From: Hyphomicrobiales bacterium
Lineage (GTDB): Bacteria; Pseudomonadota; Alphaproteobacteria; Rhizobiales; JAJFHC01
Assembly: GCA_021775835.1 (NCBI GenBank)
Contig: JAJFHC010000117.1
Coordinates: 1 to 32,069, forward strand
Length of the DNA stretch: 32,069 nt
Direction of reading: 5' to 3'
Each line of letters opens with the position of its first letter. The first letter of the stretch is position 1. Of the stretch, positions 16,747 to 25,378 are shown piece after piece. A program made the position numbers and the translations under genes. The notes under the pieces were generated by a model. That model made no database searches, was not told where the DNA came from, and saw only the letters and a list, made by a program, of their open reading frames with translations.

Positions 16747-17314
16747 AACCTGAGCCTTTCGGCGCCGTCCCCATGACCGCAGACACGACCGCAAACAGGA
16801 CCGGCCAAAACTGATGAGTCTATTCAACGCGTCTGGGCCGAGATTGCAAGGGCCAGCATGAATACAGTGTGAATAAGTCACGCCGTTTCAAGAGCTTTGA
16901 TGAATCACGGCTGATCTGGCGTCCCGCTCTGGCAGGCGTTGGTTGGTTGAGATGAAGGATTAAAACGGTGACTAGAGGGGAAAACGGACGTTTGTCGTAG
17001 ATGTGAAACTCCGAACCGACTGATCTTCTCCCCGGTTTAGTGGACGGTTCAAAAAGATCCGTTTGACTGTTTATCGAATTGATAGGTATTGGAACACCGA
17101 AGAATGCGAAGGTAAGTGTATTAACAGCCCTCTGCAATTTGACAGTTGCGAAAGAAGGAACAACAATGTTGTCAATGCCTTGCCCGCTTGTTCGAACCTT
17201 CGACAATCTCCATCAATTGGAGCTTGGACCCATGAACGGCCTGACGTGCACGCTATATAACATTGCATGGATTAGCGGTCGGAGCCGTTTTTTTCGATAC
17301 TGGTTTAAGCCGAC
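16747..17314. other. Divergent intergenic region between tamA and the TIR protein gene
   Basis: These about 570 bases are more AT-rich than their surroundings and hold no confident gene. They must contain the promoters of tamA (-) and the TIR gene (+). Candidate signals on + are TTGACA at 17139-17144 and TATAAC at 17256-17261. A stretch at about 17021-17057 (CCCCGGTTTAGTGGACGGTT inside it) resembles the outer end of some IS3-type elements, but no transposase or second end was found. A short ORF at 17166-17321 is listed separately. Confidence 0.5.
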
Positions 17315-17321
17315 ATGGTGA
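17166..17321 (+). CDS. Possible short upstream ORF (51 aa) overlapping the TIR gene start
   Basis: ATG 17166 follows AAGAAGGA (17152-17159) at good spacing and opens a 51-residue frame ending YWFKPTW. Its stop overlaps the TIR gene start (ATG at 17315, TGA at 17319-17321), an arrangement seen in translational coupling. The TIR gene itself lacks a clear ribosome site, which favours coupling. Against it: no family is recognised, the composition is not strongly protein-like, and a promoter at TATAAC 17256 would start transcription after this ORF's own start. I do not recognise a function. Confidence 0.28.
   Translation: MLSMPCPLVRTFDNLHQLELGPMNGLTCTLYNIAWISGRSRFFRYWFKPTW
17233..17261 (+). promoter_or_regulatory. 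Candidate promoter of the TIR gene
   Basis: TATAAC at 17256-17261 matches the -10 consensus at five of six bases, with a weak TGAACG at 17233-17238 at 17-base spacing. Initiation would fall near 17268, giving a leader of about 47 bases. An alternative is TTGACA 17139-17144 with AACAAT at 17162-17167, also spaced by 17. Neither is strong. Confidence 0.3.
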
Positions 17322-20300
17322 GCGCCGAGATCGCTGACCTGCCAGAGGATAGTGCCCATGTCTTCCTTTCCTATTCCAGGAAGGATCGTGAGCAAGCTCA
17401 GAAAATATCCGATGTCCTGAAGCAGCGGCATTTCGGGGTCTTCAAGGATACCGACGACATATTACCAACGGAAGAGTGGCGCGGGCGTCTGGAGCAATTG
17501 ATCCACGAAGCGGACACGATCGTATTTCTCTTGAGCCCAAGCAGCATCGCTTCGGAAGTGTGTGCCTGGGAAATCGACTTGGCCGCGTCCCTAAACAAAC
17601 GGATCGCCCCGATTGTCATCGAAGATGTGGACACCGACCACATTCCTCCCCTGCTTGCCCAGTTGAACTTTATCTTCTGCACGGCCCGGGACCGCTTTGA
17701 CGATGCCGTCGACAGTCTGGTATCCGCTCTCAACACCGATATCGATTGGATCCGGGAGCACACCCGCCTCAACACCCTGGCCGGACGCTGGGAAAAGGCC
17801 GGCCGACCGGCCCGCTTTCTTCTGCGGGGTCAAGATATTGCCGATGCAGAATCATGGCGGGACACGCAGCCGCGAGAGGCGCCGGCCGTCACCAACCTCC
17901 ATGCGTCATTCATCACCGCTAGTCGGCGGGTGGCTACAAAACGGCAACGGATGACGGTGACCTTCTCCCTGGCCGGTATGATCGCCGCTTTGGGGTTGGC
18001 CGGTTTCGCTTATCTTCAGCGGGAGGCGGCGATTGAAAACGAACAGCGCGCCGTCACTGCCCAGGCGCTGGCCGAGCAGCAGCGCAACGAGGCGCAAGTC
18101 AACCAGTCCCTGCTATTGACGCGGCTCGCCGGCACCGCCCTGACCCAAGACAGGCCGGTCGAGGCGGCACTGTTGGCGCTTGAGGGCCTGCCGGACCCGC
18201 AAAGCGTCGACGCCACGAAACGGGATCGTCCCCTCGTCGATGCGGCGCAGGTCATGCTGCGAAAGTCGAAGCGAAAAATCATCGAAAGGAAGATCGTCGC
18301 CGCATTGAAGGCCCCCATTGACGAGGTCGAGGTTAGCCACAAAGCAGACCTTGCGATCATGCGGGCGTCGCGGACCGGCGAAACGGTCGCCGTGGGTCTA
18401 AAGACGTTGGAACAGTTGTATTCCCTGCAGGCCGACAGGTACCGGAGCGGCACCAACCGGATCGTCTTGTCGCCGGACGGGCAGCAAATGGCGGCGCTCG
18501 CATCGAATGGAGAGCTCCGCATCCTTGACGCGCGCACCGGCAAGGAGAAACAGCGCATCACGTTGGCTTCGGGTGCCGGCAGGCTGATCGGATTCAACAG
18601 TGCAGAGAACTTGGTCATCGTCCACCGGGGTAACGGAAATGTGGCCGCGATCAGCTTGGACACGCAAAAAAACATCTATCAAATAGAGGGTCAGACAGCC
18701 GCCGTCAGTCCGGACGGCAACCGGCTTGGGGTCGTCCGGCAGGCCCGGCTTGAGCTCTTCGACGCGAAGACGGGTGAGACAATTCACCAGGACACACGGG
18801 ATCTGAAAGGACCGCTCAACGCGGCGAACCGGTTGACCTTCAGCCCGGACGGACGCCGTATCGCTGCCTCCTCCGATCACGTGACCTGGGTTTACGATGG
18901 ACGTCTGGGACCCTACCTCGCCAGTACCGGCAATCGTAAACAATCGCAGCTTGCGGTCAGTTTCAGCGGCGACGGTGATTGGCTTGCGATCGGCGCAGCA
19001 GACGGGCGTACGATTATCTACGATCTGGGCAAGCGCAGCATCGTTGGCAGCTATGGCGGCCTTAAGAGCTGGAACTTCGACGTTAAACTCTCGGCCGACA
19101 AACAGACCGTCTTGAGCACTGGTGCCAACGGCGAGTTGCACGTGTGGGATCCCATCAAAAAGGCGTTGATCTCCCGGGCGCGCGGCCACACCGCAGAGGT
19201 AACCAAGGGGTATCTGATACGCGACGATTCAATGGCCCTGAGCGTTTCGGCTGATGGTACGGCGCGCGTCTGGGATCTCCCCAACCGGTCTGGTGCCGAC
19301 CGTACGCTGGTCGAGGAATTCCGCGGCAAGCCTGTCTATTCGCGGGACGGTCAAACGGTAGCCCTGTCGGGCGCAGGGCTCTTTCGCGTGCAGTCCGGCG
19401 CCGGTTCAGCCGCTCCGCCGTCCAGCGATCTAGGCCCCAAGTATCTTGCATTTTCCAGGTCCGGTGATCGGTTGCTCGGTCTCCACAGGGATCCGGAGAC
19501 AGGGCGCGAGCGCGACATCTGCTTTTACGATGGGCTCACCGGCGCCGAGAAACGATGCATTTTGGCCGGTCGTGCGGAGGCGATAGTCTGGCACGCGTAT
19601 ATCGACGATGCGGCCAAGGTCGTCGCCGGAAACGTGATGATTGATGGCGCCAGCATGATTTCGAGCCACGACGGGGAAACCGGCGAACAGATCGGTCGTC
19701 TGCCCCTTGAGTCGAAAACCCTGCTTTCCGGAAAAGGCTTTAGCCCGACCACCCCGACCGTTTCTCCCGATGGCAAGCGTATCTATGTCCAACGGACCGA
19801 CAACGAAATTCTGGTGTTGGATGTCAAGCTTTCAAAGGAGATATCGCCTCGGATCCGTGCCAGCAAGAATGACTCGAAGGGCGCTGTCTTTCTGCATGAC
19901 CGGGGGCATGTCGCATTCTTCTGGGCTAACGGATCGGTTGAAATTCTGAACATCGATACAGGCAAGGTTGCCGCAACCTACGCCCTCAAAATCGCGCCTT
20001 ATTCAGATATCCATCCATCTCCGTCCGGCCGCTATCTCTCTGTCAAGACCGCCGACGGCAACCTGATCCTCGCAGACAGCATGACCGGCCAAACGGTTTT
20101 GGAACTGGCTCTCCCTGGACAAAATCCCATGGAGAGACCGGTGTTTTCGAGCGATGAACGCTATGTCCTGGCAAGCCGGGACGCCACCACGGCCGTCTGG
20201 GATCTCCGAAATGGGCGTAAGCTGGAAACCTTTTCCATGGACTTTGGGAAAAGTCACCCCAGCGTTTTTGTCAAAGGGTTTTCTCCGGACACCAAACATA

Positions 20301-20584
20301 TCGCCACCTGGTCGTGGACCGGTGTTAAACGCTGGTCGTTTCGGCCCGATCCTTTAACGTTGATCATCGCTGCACGGTCCGACATTTCACGGTGTCTGTC
20401 CCCGGCGCAGCGAAAGGCGTATTCCTTACCACCCGAACCACCTCGCTGGTGCATCACCGGACCGGGATTGCAAATGGAAACCAATCCGGAAAACTGGAGG
20501 CCGAAGTGGCCATTCGTTGATCGGGTTTGGCGCGATTGGCAAATTCATCGCGACAAGGGCGAAGCTGCGGAACTGCCAGGGTAA
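17315..20584 (+). CDS. TIR domain - transmembrane - WD40-like beta-propeller protein
   Basis: The 1089-residue protein starts with a TIR_2 domain (about residues 13-140). HVFLSYSRKDREQA is the first strand and loop, and SPSSIASEVCAWEIDLA carries E86, the position of the catalytic Glu in NAD-cleaving TIRs. A bridging segment (WIREHTRLNTLAGRWEKAGR, LLRGQDIADAESW) typical of this architecture follows. One membrane helix lies at about 214-234, then a short Gln/Ala/Glu-rich coiled coil to about 265. From about 370 to 1040 there are about twelve propeller strands of the form SPDG-x5-A...DG-x-hydrophobic-D, suggesting two propellers. The C-terminal tail CLSPAQRKAY...EPPRWC is typical of these multidomain sensors. 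The TIR should face the cytoplasm; which side the propeller faces depends on topology. Roles proposed for such proteins include signalling or antiphage NAD depletion; function here is inference. Confidence 0.88.
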   Translation: MVSAEIADLPEDSAHVFLSYSRKDREQAQKISDVLKQRHFGVFKDTDDILPTEEWRGRLEQLIHEADTIVFLLSPSSIASEVCAWEIDLAASLNKRIAPIVIEDVDTDHIPPLLAQLNFIFCTARDRFDDAVDSLVSALNTDIDWIREHTRLNTLAGRWEKAGRPARFLLRGQDIADAESWRDTQPREAPAVTNLHASFITASRRVATKRQRMTVTFSLAGMIAALGLAGFAYLQREAAIENEQRAVTAQALAEQQRNEAQVNQSLLLTRLAGTALTQDRPVEAALLALEGLPDPQSVDATKRDRPLVDAAQVMLRKSKRKIIERKIVAALKAPIDEVEVSHKADLAIMRASRTGETVAVGLKTLEQLYSLQADRYRSGTNRIVLSPDGQQMAALASNGELRILDARTGKEKQRITLASGAGRLIGFNSAENLVIVHRGNGNVAAISLDTQKNIYQIEGQTAAVSPDGNRLGVVRQARLELFDAKTGETIHQDTRDLKGPLNAANRLTFSPDGRRIAASSDHVTWVYDGRLGPYLASTGNRKQSQLAVSFSGDGDWLAIGAADGRTIIYDLGKRSIVGSYGGLKSWNFDVKLSADKQTVLSTGANGELHVWDPIKKALISRARGHTAEVTKGYLIRDDSMALSVSADGTARVWDLPNRSGADRTLVEEFRGKPVYSRDGQTVALSGAGLFRVQSGAGSAAPPSSDLGPKYLAFSRSGDRLLGLHRDPETGRERDICFYDGLTGAEKRCILAGRAEAIVWHAYIDDAAKVVAGNVMIDGASMISSHDGETGEQIGRLPLESKTLLSGKGFSPTTPTVSPDGKRIYVQRTDNEILVLDVKLSKEISPRIRASKNDSKGAVFLHDRGHVAFFWANGSVEILNIDTGKVAATYALKIAPYSDIHPSPSGRYLSVKTADGNLILADSMTGQTVLELALPGQNPMERPVFSSDERYVLASRDATTAVWDLRNGRKLETFSMDFGKSHPSVFVKGFSPDTKHIATWSWTGVKRWSFRPDPLTLIIAARSDISRCLSPAQRKAYSLPPEPPRWCITGPGLQMETNPENWRPKWPFVDRVWRDWQIHRDKGEAAELPG

Positions 20585-20616
20585 AACGCTCCTGATGGGC
20601 CAGTAAGGCGCCCGCC

Positions 20617-21099
20617 CTAACCCGTCACCGCCCGCCGGCGTGCCAGGTCTTCCGGAGACCAGTGGGCCTCCCGGTCATAATACCCTTCCGTTGCAGGCAC
20701 ATCGGTCGGCAGGATCACCCAAGGCTGCTTGGAAGCGGTGTAGATATGGATATCCGGAGGAAACCGATCGGGATCGTCGAGACTGCCGACGCGGACGAAG
20801 CGGATGTCGTCTCCGGCCCCGGCATAGTTGCTCCACAGGGCGATGCGGCAGGTGGGGCACCGGCTGAACTTCTGCCCGGCACCGCTTTGTGATGGCGTGT
20901 CGACAATCTCGGGGGCGCCTTTGAGCACAACAACACGGTCGGCCTCGATCATCGCATTGAGGGCAAAGGCCGAGCCGGATTCCCGCTGACACCAACGGCA
21001 ATGGCAGCAATGTACATACATGGGCTTGCCGGTCATCCGGTAGCGCACCTCGCCGCAATCACATCCGCCGTCTGTAACCTGATCCTGCCCGTCGCTCAT
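20617..21099 (-). CDS. GFA family (glutathione-dependent formaldehyde-activating-like) zinc protein
   Basis: This 160-residue protein has the Mss4-like GFA fold with zinc ligands C13-x-C15 (GGCDCGEVRY), a C31-C32-x-C34-x2-C37 cluster (HCCHCRWC) and C81-x2-C84 (RCPTC). The block RESGSAFALNAMIEAD is family-typical. ATG 21099 is chosen over a longer open frame reaching 21279 because the extra 60 residues are basic and unconserved, and AGGAAA precedes the ATG. The family is named after S-hydroxymethylglutathione synthase, but most members have no proven activity. It lies 41 bases after the PhzF-like gene on the same strand and is probably co-transcribed. Confidence 0.88.
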   Translation of the reverse strand: MSDGQDQVTDGGCDCGEVRYRMTGKPMYVHCCHCRWCQRESGSAFALNAMIEADRVVVLKGAPEIVDTPSQSGAGQKFSRCPTCRIALWSNYAGAGDDIRFVRVGSLDDPDRFPPDIHIYTASKQPWVILPTDVPATEGYYDREAHWSPEDLARRRAVTG

Positions 21100-21140
21100 G
21101 CCAGTGTTTCCTGATTGTGGGTTATGGTTCTCATCGTCGC

Positions 21141-22046
21141 TCAGACACTGAGCGTACCTGTCGCCGTCTGGACCGCATGGCCGGCGACCCTTACTGCGGT
21201 TATGTCTCCGCCGGCCACGTCTGCCGAGAGATCGATCTGACTCGGTCGGCCCATCTCGTAACCCTGCTCGACACGCCACTGATGGGTGCCGTCCCCGGGG
21301 GGGTCGCAGGGAATGATCTGGCCCGGAAAGGCCGCCGCCGCCGAACCCGTTGCCGGATCCTCCGGCACGCCGAATTCCGGCGCAAACATGCGGGCATGAA
21401 AAGCGCTGCCGTCTTCGACGCCGCCGCGGCAGTAGACGTAGACCCCGACAATGTCTTGGCCGGCCTTGGCTGCAGCCCAGTGAGACATGTCGACTTGCGC
21501 TTTGCCTACGGCCTCGATCGAGTTCAGGGGAACAAACAGCCAGTCATTCCCGGCCTGGACGAACTGGGGCACATGGTCGACAAAGCCGACCACCGCACCA
21601 TCGATTGAGAGCATGTCCGCGATGACGTCTGTCCCGGCTGCAGGTCTTGGCGCGTCCGGTGTCGCCGGCGCCGTGAACGATGCATAGCCTGTGTTGTTTG
21701 CCCCCTTCGTCACTTCAGCCGGCACCAGGCCCAGTTGCTCCTCTAGTGTGATCTTAACGTCGGTGCTGTTGCCCGGTTGGCGGTGAGCGAGCACAATGGC
21801 CGTGCCGATTGTCGGGTGACCGGCAAACGGTATTTCCTTGGCGGGCGTAAAGATCCTTAACTCCGCGGTATGACCGGCATCCTTTGGGGTGCGCACAAAG
21901 GTGGTTTCCGGGAAATTGAACTCTCGCGCGATCTTTTGCATCCGGTCGTCGGGGATGTCATCGGCATCGAGCACGACGGCCAGCTGGTTGCCCGTGAAAT
22001 TGACTTTCGTGAACACATCCATGATGTGAAATTGGTAGTCGGCCAT
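21141..22046 (-). CDS. PhzF family isomerase-like protein
   Basis: This 301-residue protein has the PhzF/diaminopimelate-epimerase fold. The N-terminal FHIMDVFTKVNFTGNQLAVV is diagnostic. The catalytic Glu is E47 in FNFPETTFV. The FTPAKEIPFAGHPTIGTA motif and the C-terminal DPATGSAAAAF complete the two-half active site. In phenazine producers PhzF isomerises DHHA, but no other phenazine genes are present, so this is one of the many PhzF-like proteins of unknown substrate. GGGAGAG precedes the ATG. It is the first gene of a pair with the GFA protein and diverges from the TauE-like gene. Confidence 0.9.
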   Translation of the reverse strand: MADYQFHIMDVFTKVNFTGNQLAVVLDADDIPDDRMQKIAREFNFPETTFVRTPKDAGHTAELRIFTPAKEIPFAGHPTIGTAIVLAHRQPGNSTDVKITLEEQLGLVPAEVTKGANNTGYASFTAPATPDAPRPAAGTDVIADMLSIDGAVVGFVDHVPQFVQAGNDWLFVPLNSIEAVGKAQVDMSHWAAAKAGQDIVGVYVYCRGGVEDGSAFHARMFAPEFGVPEDPATGSAAAAFPGQIIPCDPPGDGTHQWRVEQGYEMGRPSQIDLSADVAGGDITAVRVAGHAVQTATGTLSV

Positions 22047-22077
22047 CTCGTTTCTCTCCCGGCGGCGAGTGCTGCTT

Positions 22078-22120
22078 GTGTTATAGAGGCTTCAAGAACA
22101 ACAGAGACCGGACATAACAC
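22078..22120. repeat. Inverted repeat in the phzF-like / tauE-like divergent promoter region
   Basis: GTGTTAT at 22078-22084 and ATAACAC at 22114-22120 are perfect 7-base inverted arms separated by 29 bases, in the 112-base gap between divergent genes. TATAAC on the minus strand (22085-22080) could be a -10 for the PhzF-like gene. The pair may be two half-sites for a shared regulator; a chance occurrence cannot be excluded. Confidence 0.35.
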
Positions 22121-22158
22121 GGTATGCCCGCGCGATCATCTCACATTGCGGACAAATC

Positions 22159-22917
22159 ATGATCGACAATCCGTTGTTCTACATGGCAGCGGTGCCGGCG
22201 GTCATGATATCGGGCATTTCCAAGGGCGGCTTCGGAGGTGGGCTCGGTGTCGTCGCTGTGCCCCTGATGGCGTTGACAATATCCCCGATCCAGGCAGTCG
22301 GAATCATGTTGCCGATCCTGTGCTGCATGGATCTGGTCGGCGTGTGGGCCTACTGGAAGAAGTGGGATCGATTCAGCCTGATTGTGCTCGTGGCCGGCGG
22401 CATGATCGGCATTGCCTTGGGTGCGCTCGTCTTTCGATACTTCGATGCCGGCGCCGTCAAGCTTTTCATCGGTCTGATCGCTGTGGGGTTTTCACTCAAT
22501 CACTGGGCACGCCAACGTGGTGATCAACCCAAGCCAGCGCAACCGAACCGTTGGCGCGGCGGCTTCTGGGGCGCGGTATCCGGTTTCACCAGCACAATTG
22601 CCCATGCCGGCAGCCCGCCTGTCGCCATGTACCTGATGCCCCTGCGTCTTGAGCGCACTCGCTATCACGCCACCACAGTGTTCCACTTTCTTGCAGTCAA
22701 CTATGCCAAAATCATTCCGTTTGTCTGGTTAGGGCAATTCAATACCCAGAACCTGTCCACGTCCGCCGCCTTGTTGCCGTTTGCCTTGGCTGGGTCGTTT
22801 ATCGGAATCTGGCTGCACCGGCGCATTTCGGATGTGCTGTTTTATCGTCTTTGTTATGGATTTCTGTTTCTGGTTGGCTGCAAATTGTTGTGGGATGGCG
22901 GCCGGGCGCTCGTCTAA
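22159..22917 (+). CDS. TauE/SafE family membrane exporter
   Basis: This 252-residue protein is almost entirely hydrophobic, with about eight membrane helices and the two-repeat TauE/SafE layout. The first repeat carries GISKGGFGGGLGVVAVPLMAL (about residues 15-35) and the second GGFWGAVSGFTSTIAHAGSPP, which is the family signature. Members export sulfite, sulfoacetate or other organosulfur anions in characterised cases; this one's cargo is unknown. The ATG has only a weak ribosome site. It is followed after 44 bases by the LOG-like gene and then the M24 gene, so the three probably form an operon. It diverges from the PhzF-like gene. Confidence 0.88.
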   Translation: MIDNPLFYMAAVPAVMISGISKGGFGGGLGVVAVPLMALTISPIQAVGIMLPILCCMDLVGVWAYWKKWDRFSLIVLVAGGMIGIALGALVFRYFDAGAVKLFIGLIAVGFSLNHWARQRGDQPKPAQPNRWRGGFWGAVSGFTSTIAHAGSPPVAMYLMPLRLERTRYHATTVFHFLAVNYAKIIPFVWLGQFNTQNLSTSAALLPFALAGSFIGIWLHRRISDVLFYRLCYGFLFLVGCKLLWDGGRALV

Positions 22918-22961
22918 GGGACAATCCGGCGGTAACGTTGGCTTTTCGAGGGGACAAGATA

Positions 22962-24137
22962 ATGAGCTTGCATGAGTATCATGACCTGCAATCCGTGCGT
23001 GATGCTCTGTCGAGCGGACGCAGCTTTGAAAATTCGGTGTTGCAGGGCCTGGATCTAAACAGCGTCGAAGACATGTTTTGCGGCACGAAGGTCGACGGGG
23101 CAGCGTTTCTGGGGTGCCACATGACCCCGGAGACCACATTCAGCCTGATCGCCCGGGGCGCCCTTGTGTTTCCCCGCCTTGAAGGGCTTCATTTCAACCC
23201 CTACCGCCCGTCTCTCTATTCGGCGGGAGAATTGTTTGACGGCTTCGATCCGGACGACCCGTGCACCTATTGCAACACGCCTGACGCCATGATCTACAGG
23301 CACTGGAGCGAAACCGGACGGGAATCGCCCCCAAGCGTCATGGAATCCCTGGCGCGCCGCCTGCACGACCACGCGATTACCGATGCGCTCAACGATATCA
23401 TCACCGCCAAGCCGCCCGAGAAAGTCATCGGCATCATGGGGGGGCATAGTATGGCCCGCAATGATCCCAACTATCGCGAAGTCGCCCTGATCGCTCGCAC
23501 ACTCGCCCGCAACGACTATCTTGTGGTAACCGGCGGTGGCCCCGGCGCCATGGAGGCCGGGCATCTCGGCGTCTGGTTCGCTGAGCGCCCGGTAAGTGAC
23601 CTGGACGCAGCGATTGAAATCCTTTCTTCAGCGCCCCTCTACAAAGACCTCCGCTGGCTGTCTGCGGCCTTTCGCGTCATGGAGCGGTTCCCCCAGTCAG
23701 CGGACGCCTTCCAGAGCGTCGGGATCCCCACTTGGCATTACGGCCACGAACCGCCAACCCCGTTTGCGTCGCAGATTGCCAAATACTTTGCCAACAGCGT
23801 TCGTGAAGAAGGCCTGATCACGATTGCCATCGGCGGTATTGTTTTCTCGCCTGGAAGTGCCGGCACGATACAGGAACTGTTTCAGGATGCGGCCCAGAAT
23901 CACTATGTGACAACAGGGTGGGTCAGCCCCATGATATTGCTTGGTACGGAGTACTGGACGACCGACAAACCGATCTATTCCGTTTTTCGCGAGCTCGCGG
24001 AGAATGAAGAATATGGCTCCCTGGTGGCCCTGGTTGACGGACATGACGCTGTTGTCGAATTCCTTGAAAACAACCCGCCACAGCACGTAACCCGTTCCGG
24101 GTTCGTTTTTTGCGACGTGCATTGCACCGACACTTGA
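22962..24137 (+). CDS. LOG/SLOG-like Rossmann-fold nucleotide-binding protein
   Basis: From ATG 22962 the protein has 391 residues. A LOG-like (lysine decarboxylase-like) Rossmann domain begins near residue 160 (GIMGGHSMA). It contains GGGPGAMEAG at 191-200 and PGSAGTIQE at 297-305, a variant of the PGGxGTxxE motif whose Glu is catalytic in LOG phosphoribohydrolases. The N-terminal 150 residues are not a LOG domain; residues 18-50 have a weakly pentapeptide-like pattern (FENSVLQGLDLNS). An upstream frame from 22851 was rejected because it overlaps the tauE-like gene, while GAGGGGAC precedes ATG 22962. A nucleotide-monophosphate nucleosidase activity is plausible but the substrate is not known. 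Probable operon with both neighbours. Confidence 0.8.
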   Translation: MSLHEYHDLQSVRDALSSGRSFENSVLQGLDLNSVEDMFCGTKVDGAAFLGCHMTPETTFSLIARGALVFPRLEGLHFNPYRPSLYSAGELFDGFDPDDPCTYCNTPDAMIYRHWSETGRESPPSVMESLARRLHDHAITDALNDIITAKPPEKVIGIMGGHSMARNDPNYREVALIARTLARNDYLVVTGGGPGAMEAGHLGVWFAERPVSDLDAAIEILSSAPLYKDLRWLSAAFRVMERFPQSADAFQSVGIPTWHYGHEPPTPFASQIAKYFANSVREEGLITIAIGGIVFSPGSAGTIQELFQDAAQNHYVTTGWVSPMILLGTEYWTTDKPIYSVFRELAENEEYGSLVALVDGHDAVVEFLENNPPQHVTRSGFVFCDVHCTDT

Positions 24138-24169
24138 CCCTATGATTGACGGCAACGCGGGAGGCGGCC

Positions 24170-25351
24170 TTGACCAGAGAAATTGCAGAAATTCCGATTG
24201 AGGAGTTTTCCGACCGGAGAAACCGCGCGGCCATCAGGGCTGCGGAAACCGGGCTGTCCGGGCTTCTGGTCTGTTCCCGCGGTGGCGGTACGCTCGACCG
24301 CTACGGCGACATCATGTATCTCGCCAATTTCTACACGTCGTTTCCCTACATTCCCGATCTGGCCGACAACTGGTCGGCCCGCGCGCATGCCTTTCTGGTG
24401 CTGGCGGCCGACGGCGAGGCGATCCTGGTCACGGATGTGCCTGACGACGGGCAGATTGCCATGCCGTCTGGATGTGTCGTCAACACGGACATGGTCGCAG
24501 AAGGTGTCGTCGCGGCGATGAAGCGCCTCGGCCTTGACCAGGGCCGGGTAGGGCTTGTCGGTGGCGATGTGTTGCCGGTCAACACGTTCAATCAACTGAA
24601 AGCCGGTCTTGACACTGCCGACTGGATAGATGCGCAAGGCATCCTCAGTACATTGCGGTCGGTCAAGAGCGAACCCGAGGTGGAACGGCTGCGTCAGGCC
24701 TCAAAACTTGGCTCACGGGTGATCGAAGCCATGATGGAGGCAGCCGTCCCAGGAGCCACTCATGGCGATGTGGTTGCCGCGGGAAGCCAGACGCTCATCC
24801 CGGCCGGCGGCATGCTCTACAATTCCTTCATGGCATCGGGGCGTGGCGGTGAAGAACCGGTTTACGACCGCAGTAGTTTTCCGACCTGGGGGTCGACCAC
24901 AAGGCTTGAAAAGGATCACTGGATCAGGCTTGGCATTTCCGGGGTTCTGGATGGCTATTTCTTCGATCTCTCAAGATCAAAGGCGGTCGATGTGAGCACA
25001 AATCGCCAGATCGATCTGTTCGAGGCTGCGATCAGTGTTGTTGACGCGGGCATTGCGGCTCTTGTCCCGGGTGCGACGGCGGAGGAAGCGGCCCTCGCTG
25101 GCCTGGGCAAGCAGGAGGCGCTCGGCTTTGCCAATGACGGCGTCTTCCGGGGCTTGGGCCACGGCGTCGGTCTGGGTTGGGATACCCCGTGGCTGGCGCC
25201 CGGCGACCGGACGGTGATCGAGCCGAACATGGTTATCTGCGTTGAGCGTACAGTTCGACAGGATGGTTATCTGGGGGACTTCGAGGAAACAGTGCTGATC
25301 ACCGAAGAAGGTCCAGTCAAGCTGACCGACGCGACAATCCGGTTCTGGTAA
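24170..25351 (+). CDS. M24 family 'pita-bread' protein (Xaa-Pro peptidase/creatinase-like)
   Basis: The chosen TTG start (24170, after GGGAGG at 24159-24164) gives 393 residues; another TTG at 24146 would add 8. The protein has a creatinase-type N-terminal domain (about 1-165) and an M24 catalytic fold. By my hand alignment the metal ligands are D266 (YFFDLSRS), H331 (GHGVGLGWD), the Glu in ICVERTV and the Glu in GDFEET. The first Asp of the canonical DxGA motif is replaced by Gly at about 255, and the usual HExP is WDTP. Peptidases of this family keep all five ligands, so this may be a non-peptidase amide or amidine hydrolase, as creatinase and ectoine hydrolase are. Last gene of the tauE-like operon. 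Confidence 0.82.
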   Translation: MTREIAEIPIEEFSDRRNRAAIRAAETGLSGLLVCSRGGGTLDRYGDIMYLANFYTSFPYIPDLADNWSARAHAFLVLAADGEAILVTDVPDDGQIAMPSGCVVNTDMVAEGVVAAMKRLGLDQGRVGLVGGDVLPVNTFNQLKAGLDTADWIDAQGILSTLRSVKSEPEVERLRQASKLGSRVIEAMMEAAVPGATHGDVVAAGSQTLIPAGGMLYNSFMASGRGGEEPVYDRSSFPTWGSTTRLEKDHWIRLGISGVLDGYFFDLSRSKAVDVSTNRQIDLFEAAISVVDAGIAALVPGATAEEAALAGLGKQEALGFANDGVFRGLGHGVGLGWDTPWLAPGDRTVIEPNMVICVERTVRQDGYLGDFEETVLITEEGPVKLTDATIRFW

Positions 25352-25378
25352 TCGGGAAAGGTCTCGTTAAAACGACGA

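Noticed and set aside
21141..22046. Phenazine biosynthesis cluster
   Set aside because: Only a PhzF-like gene is present; no other phz genes are in the window, and PhzF-like proteins are widespread outside phenazine pathways.
17315..24137. Thoeris-like pairing of a TIR protein with a LOG/SLOG protein
   Set aside because: The TIR protein carries its own membrane helix and propeller. The LOG-like gene is over 2 kb away with two opposite-strand genes and a TauE gene between, and it sits in its own operon. No evidence for a functional pair.
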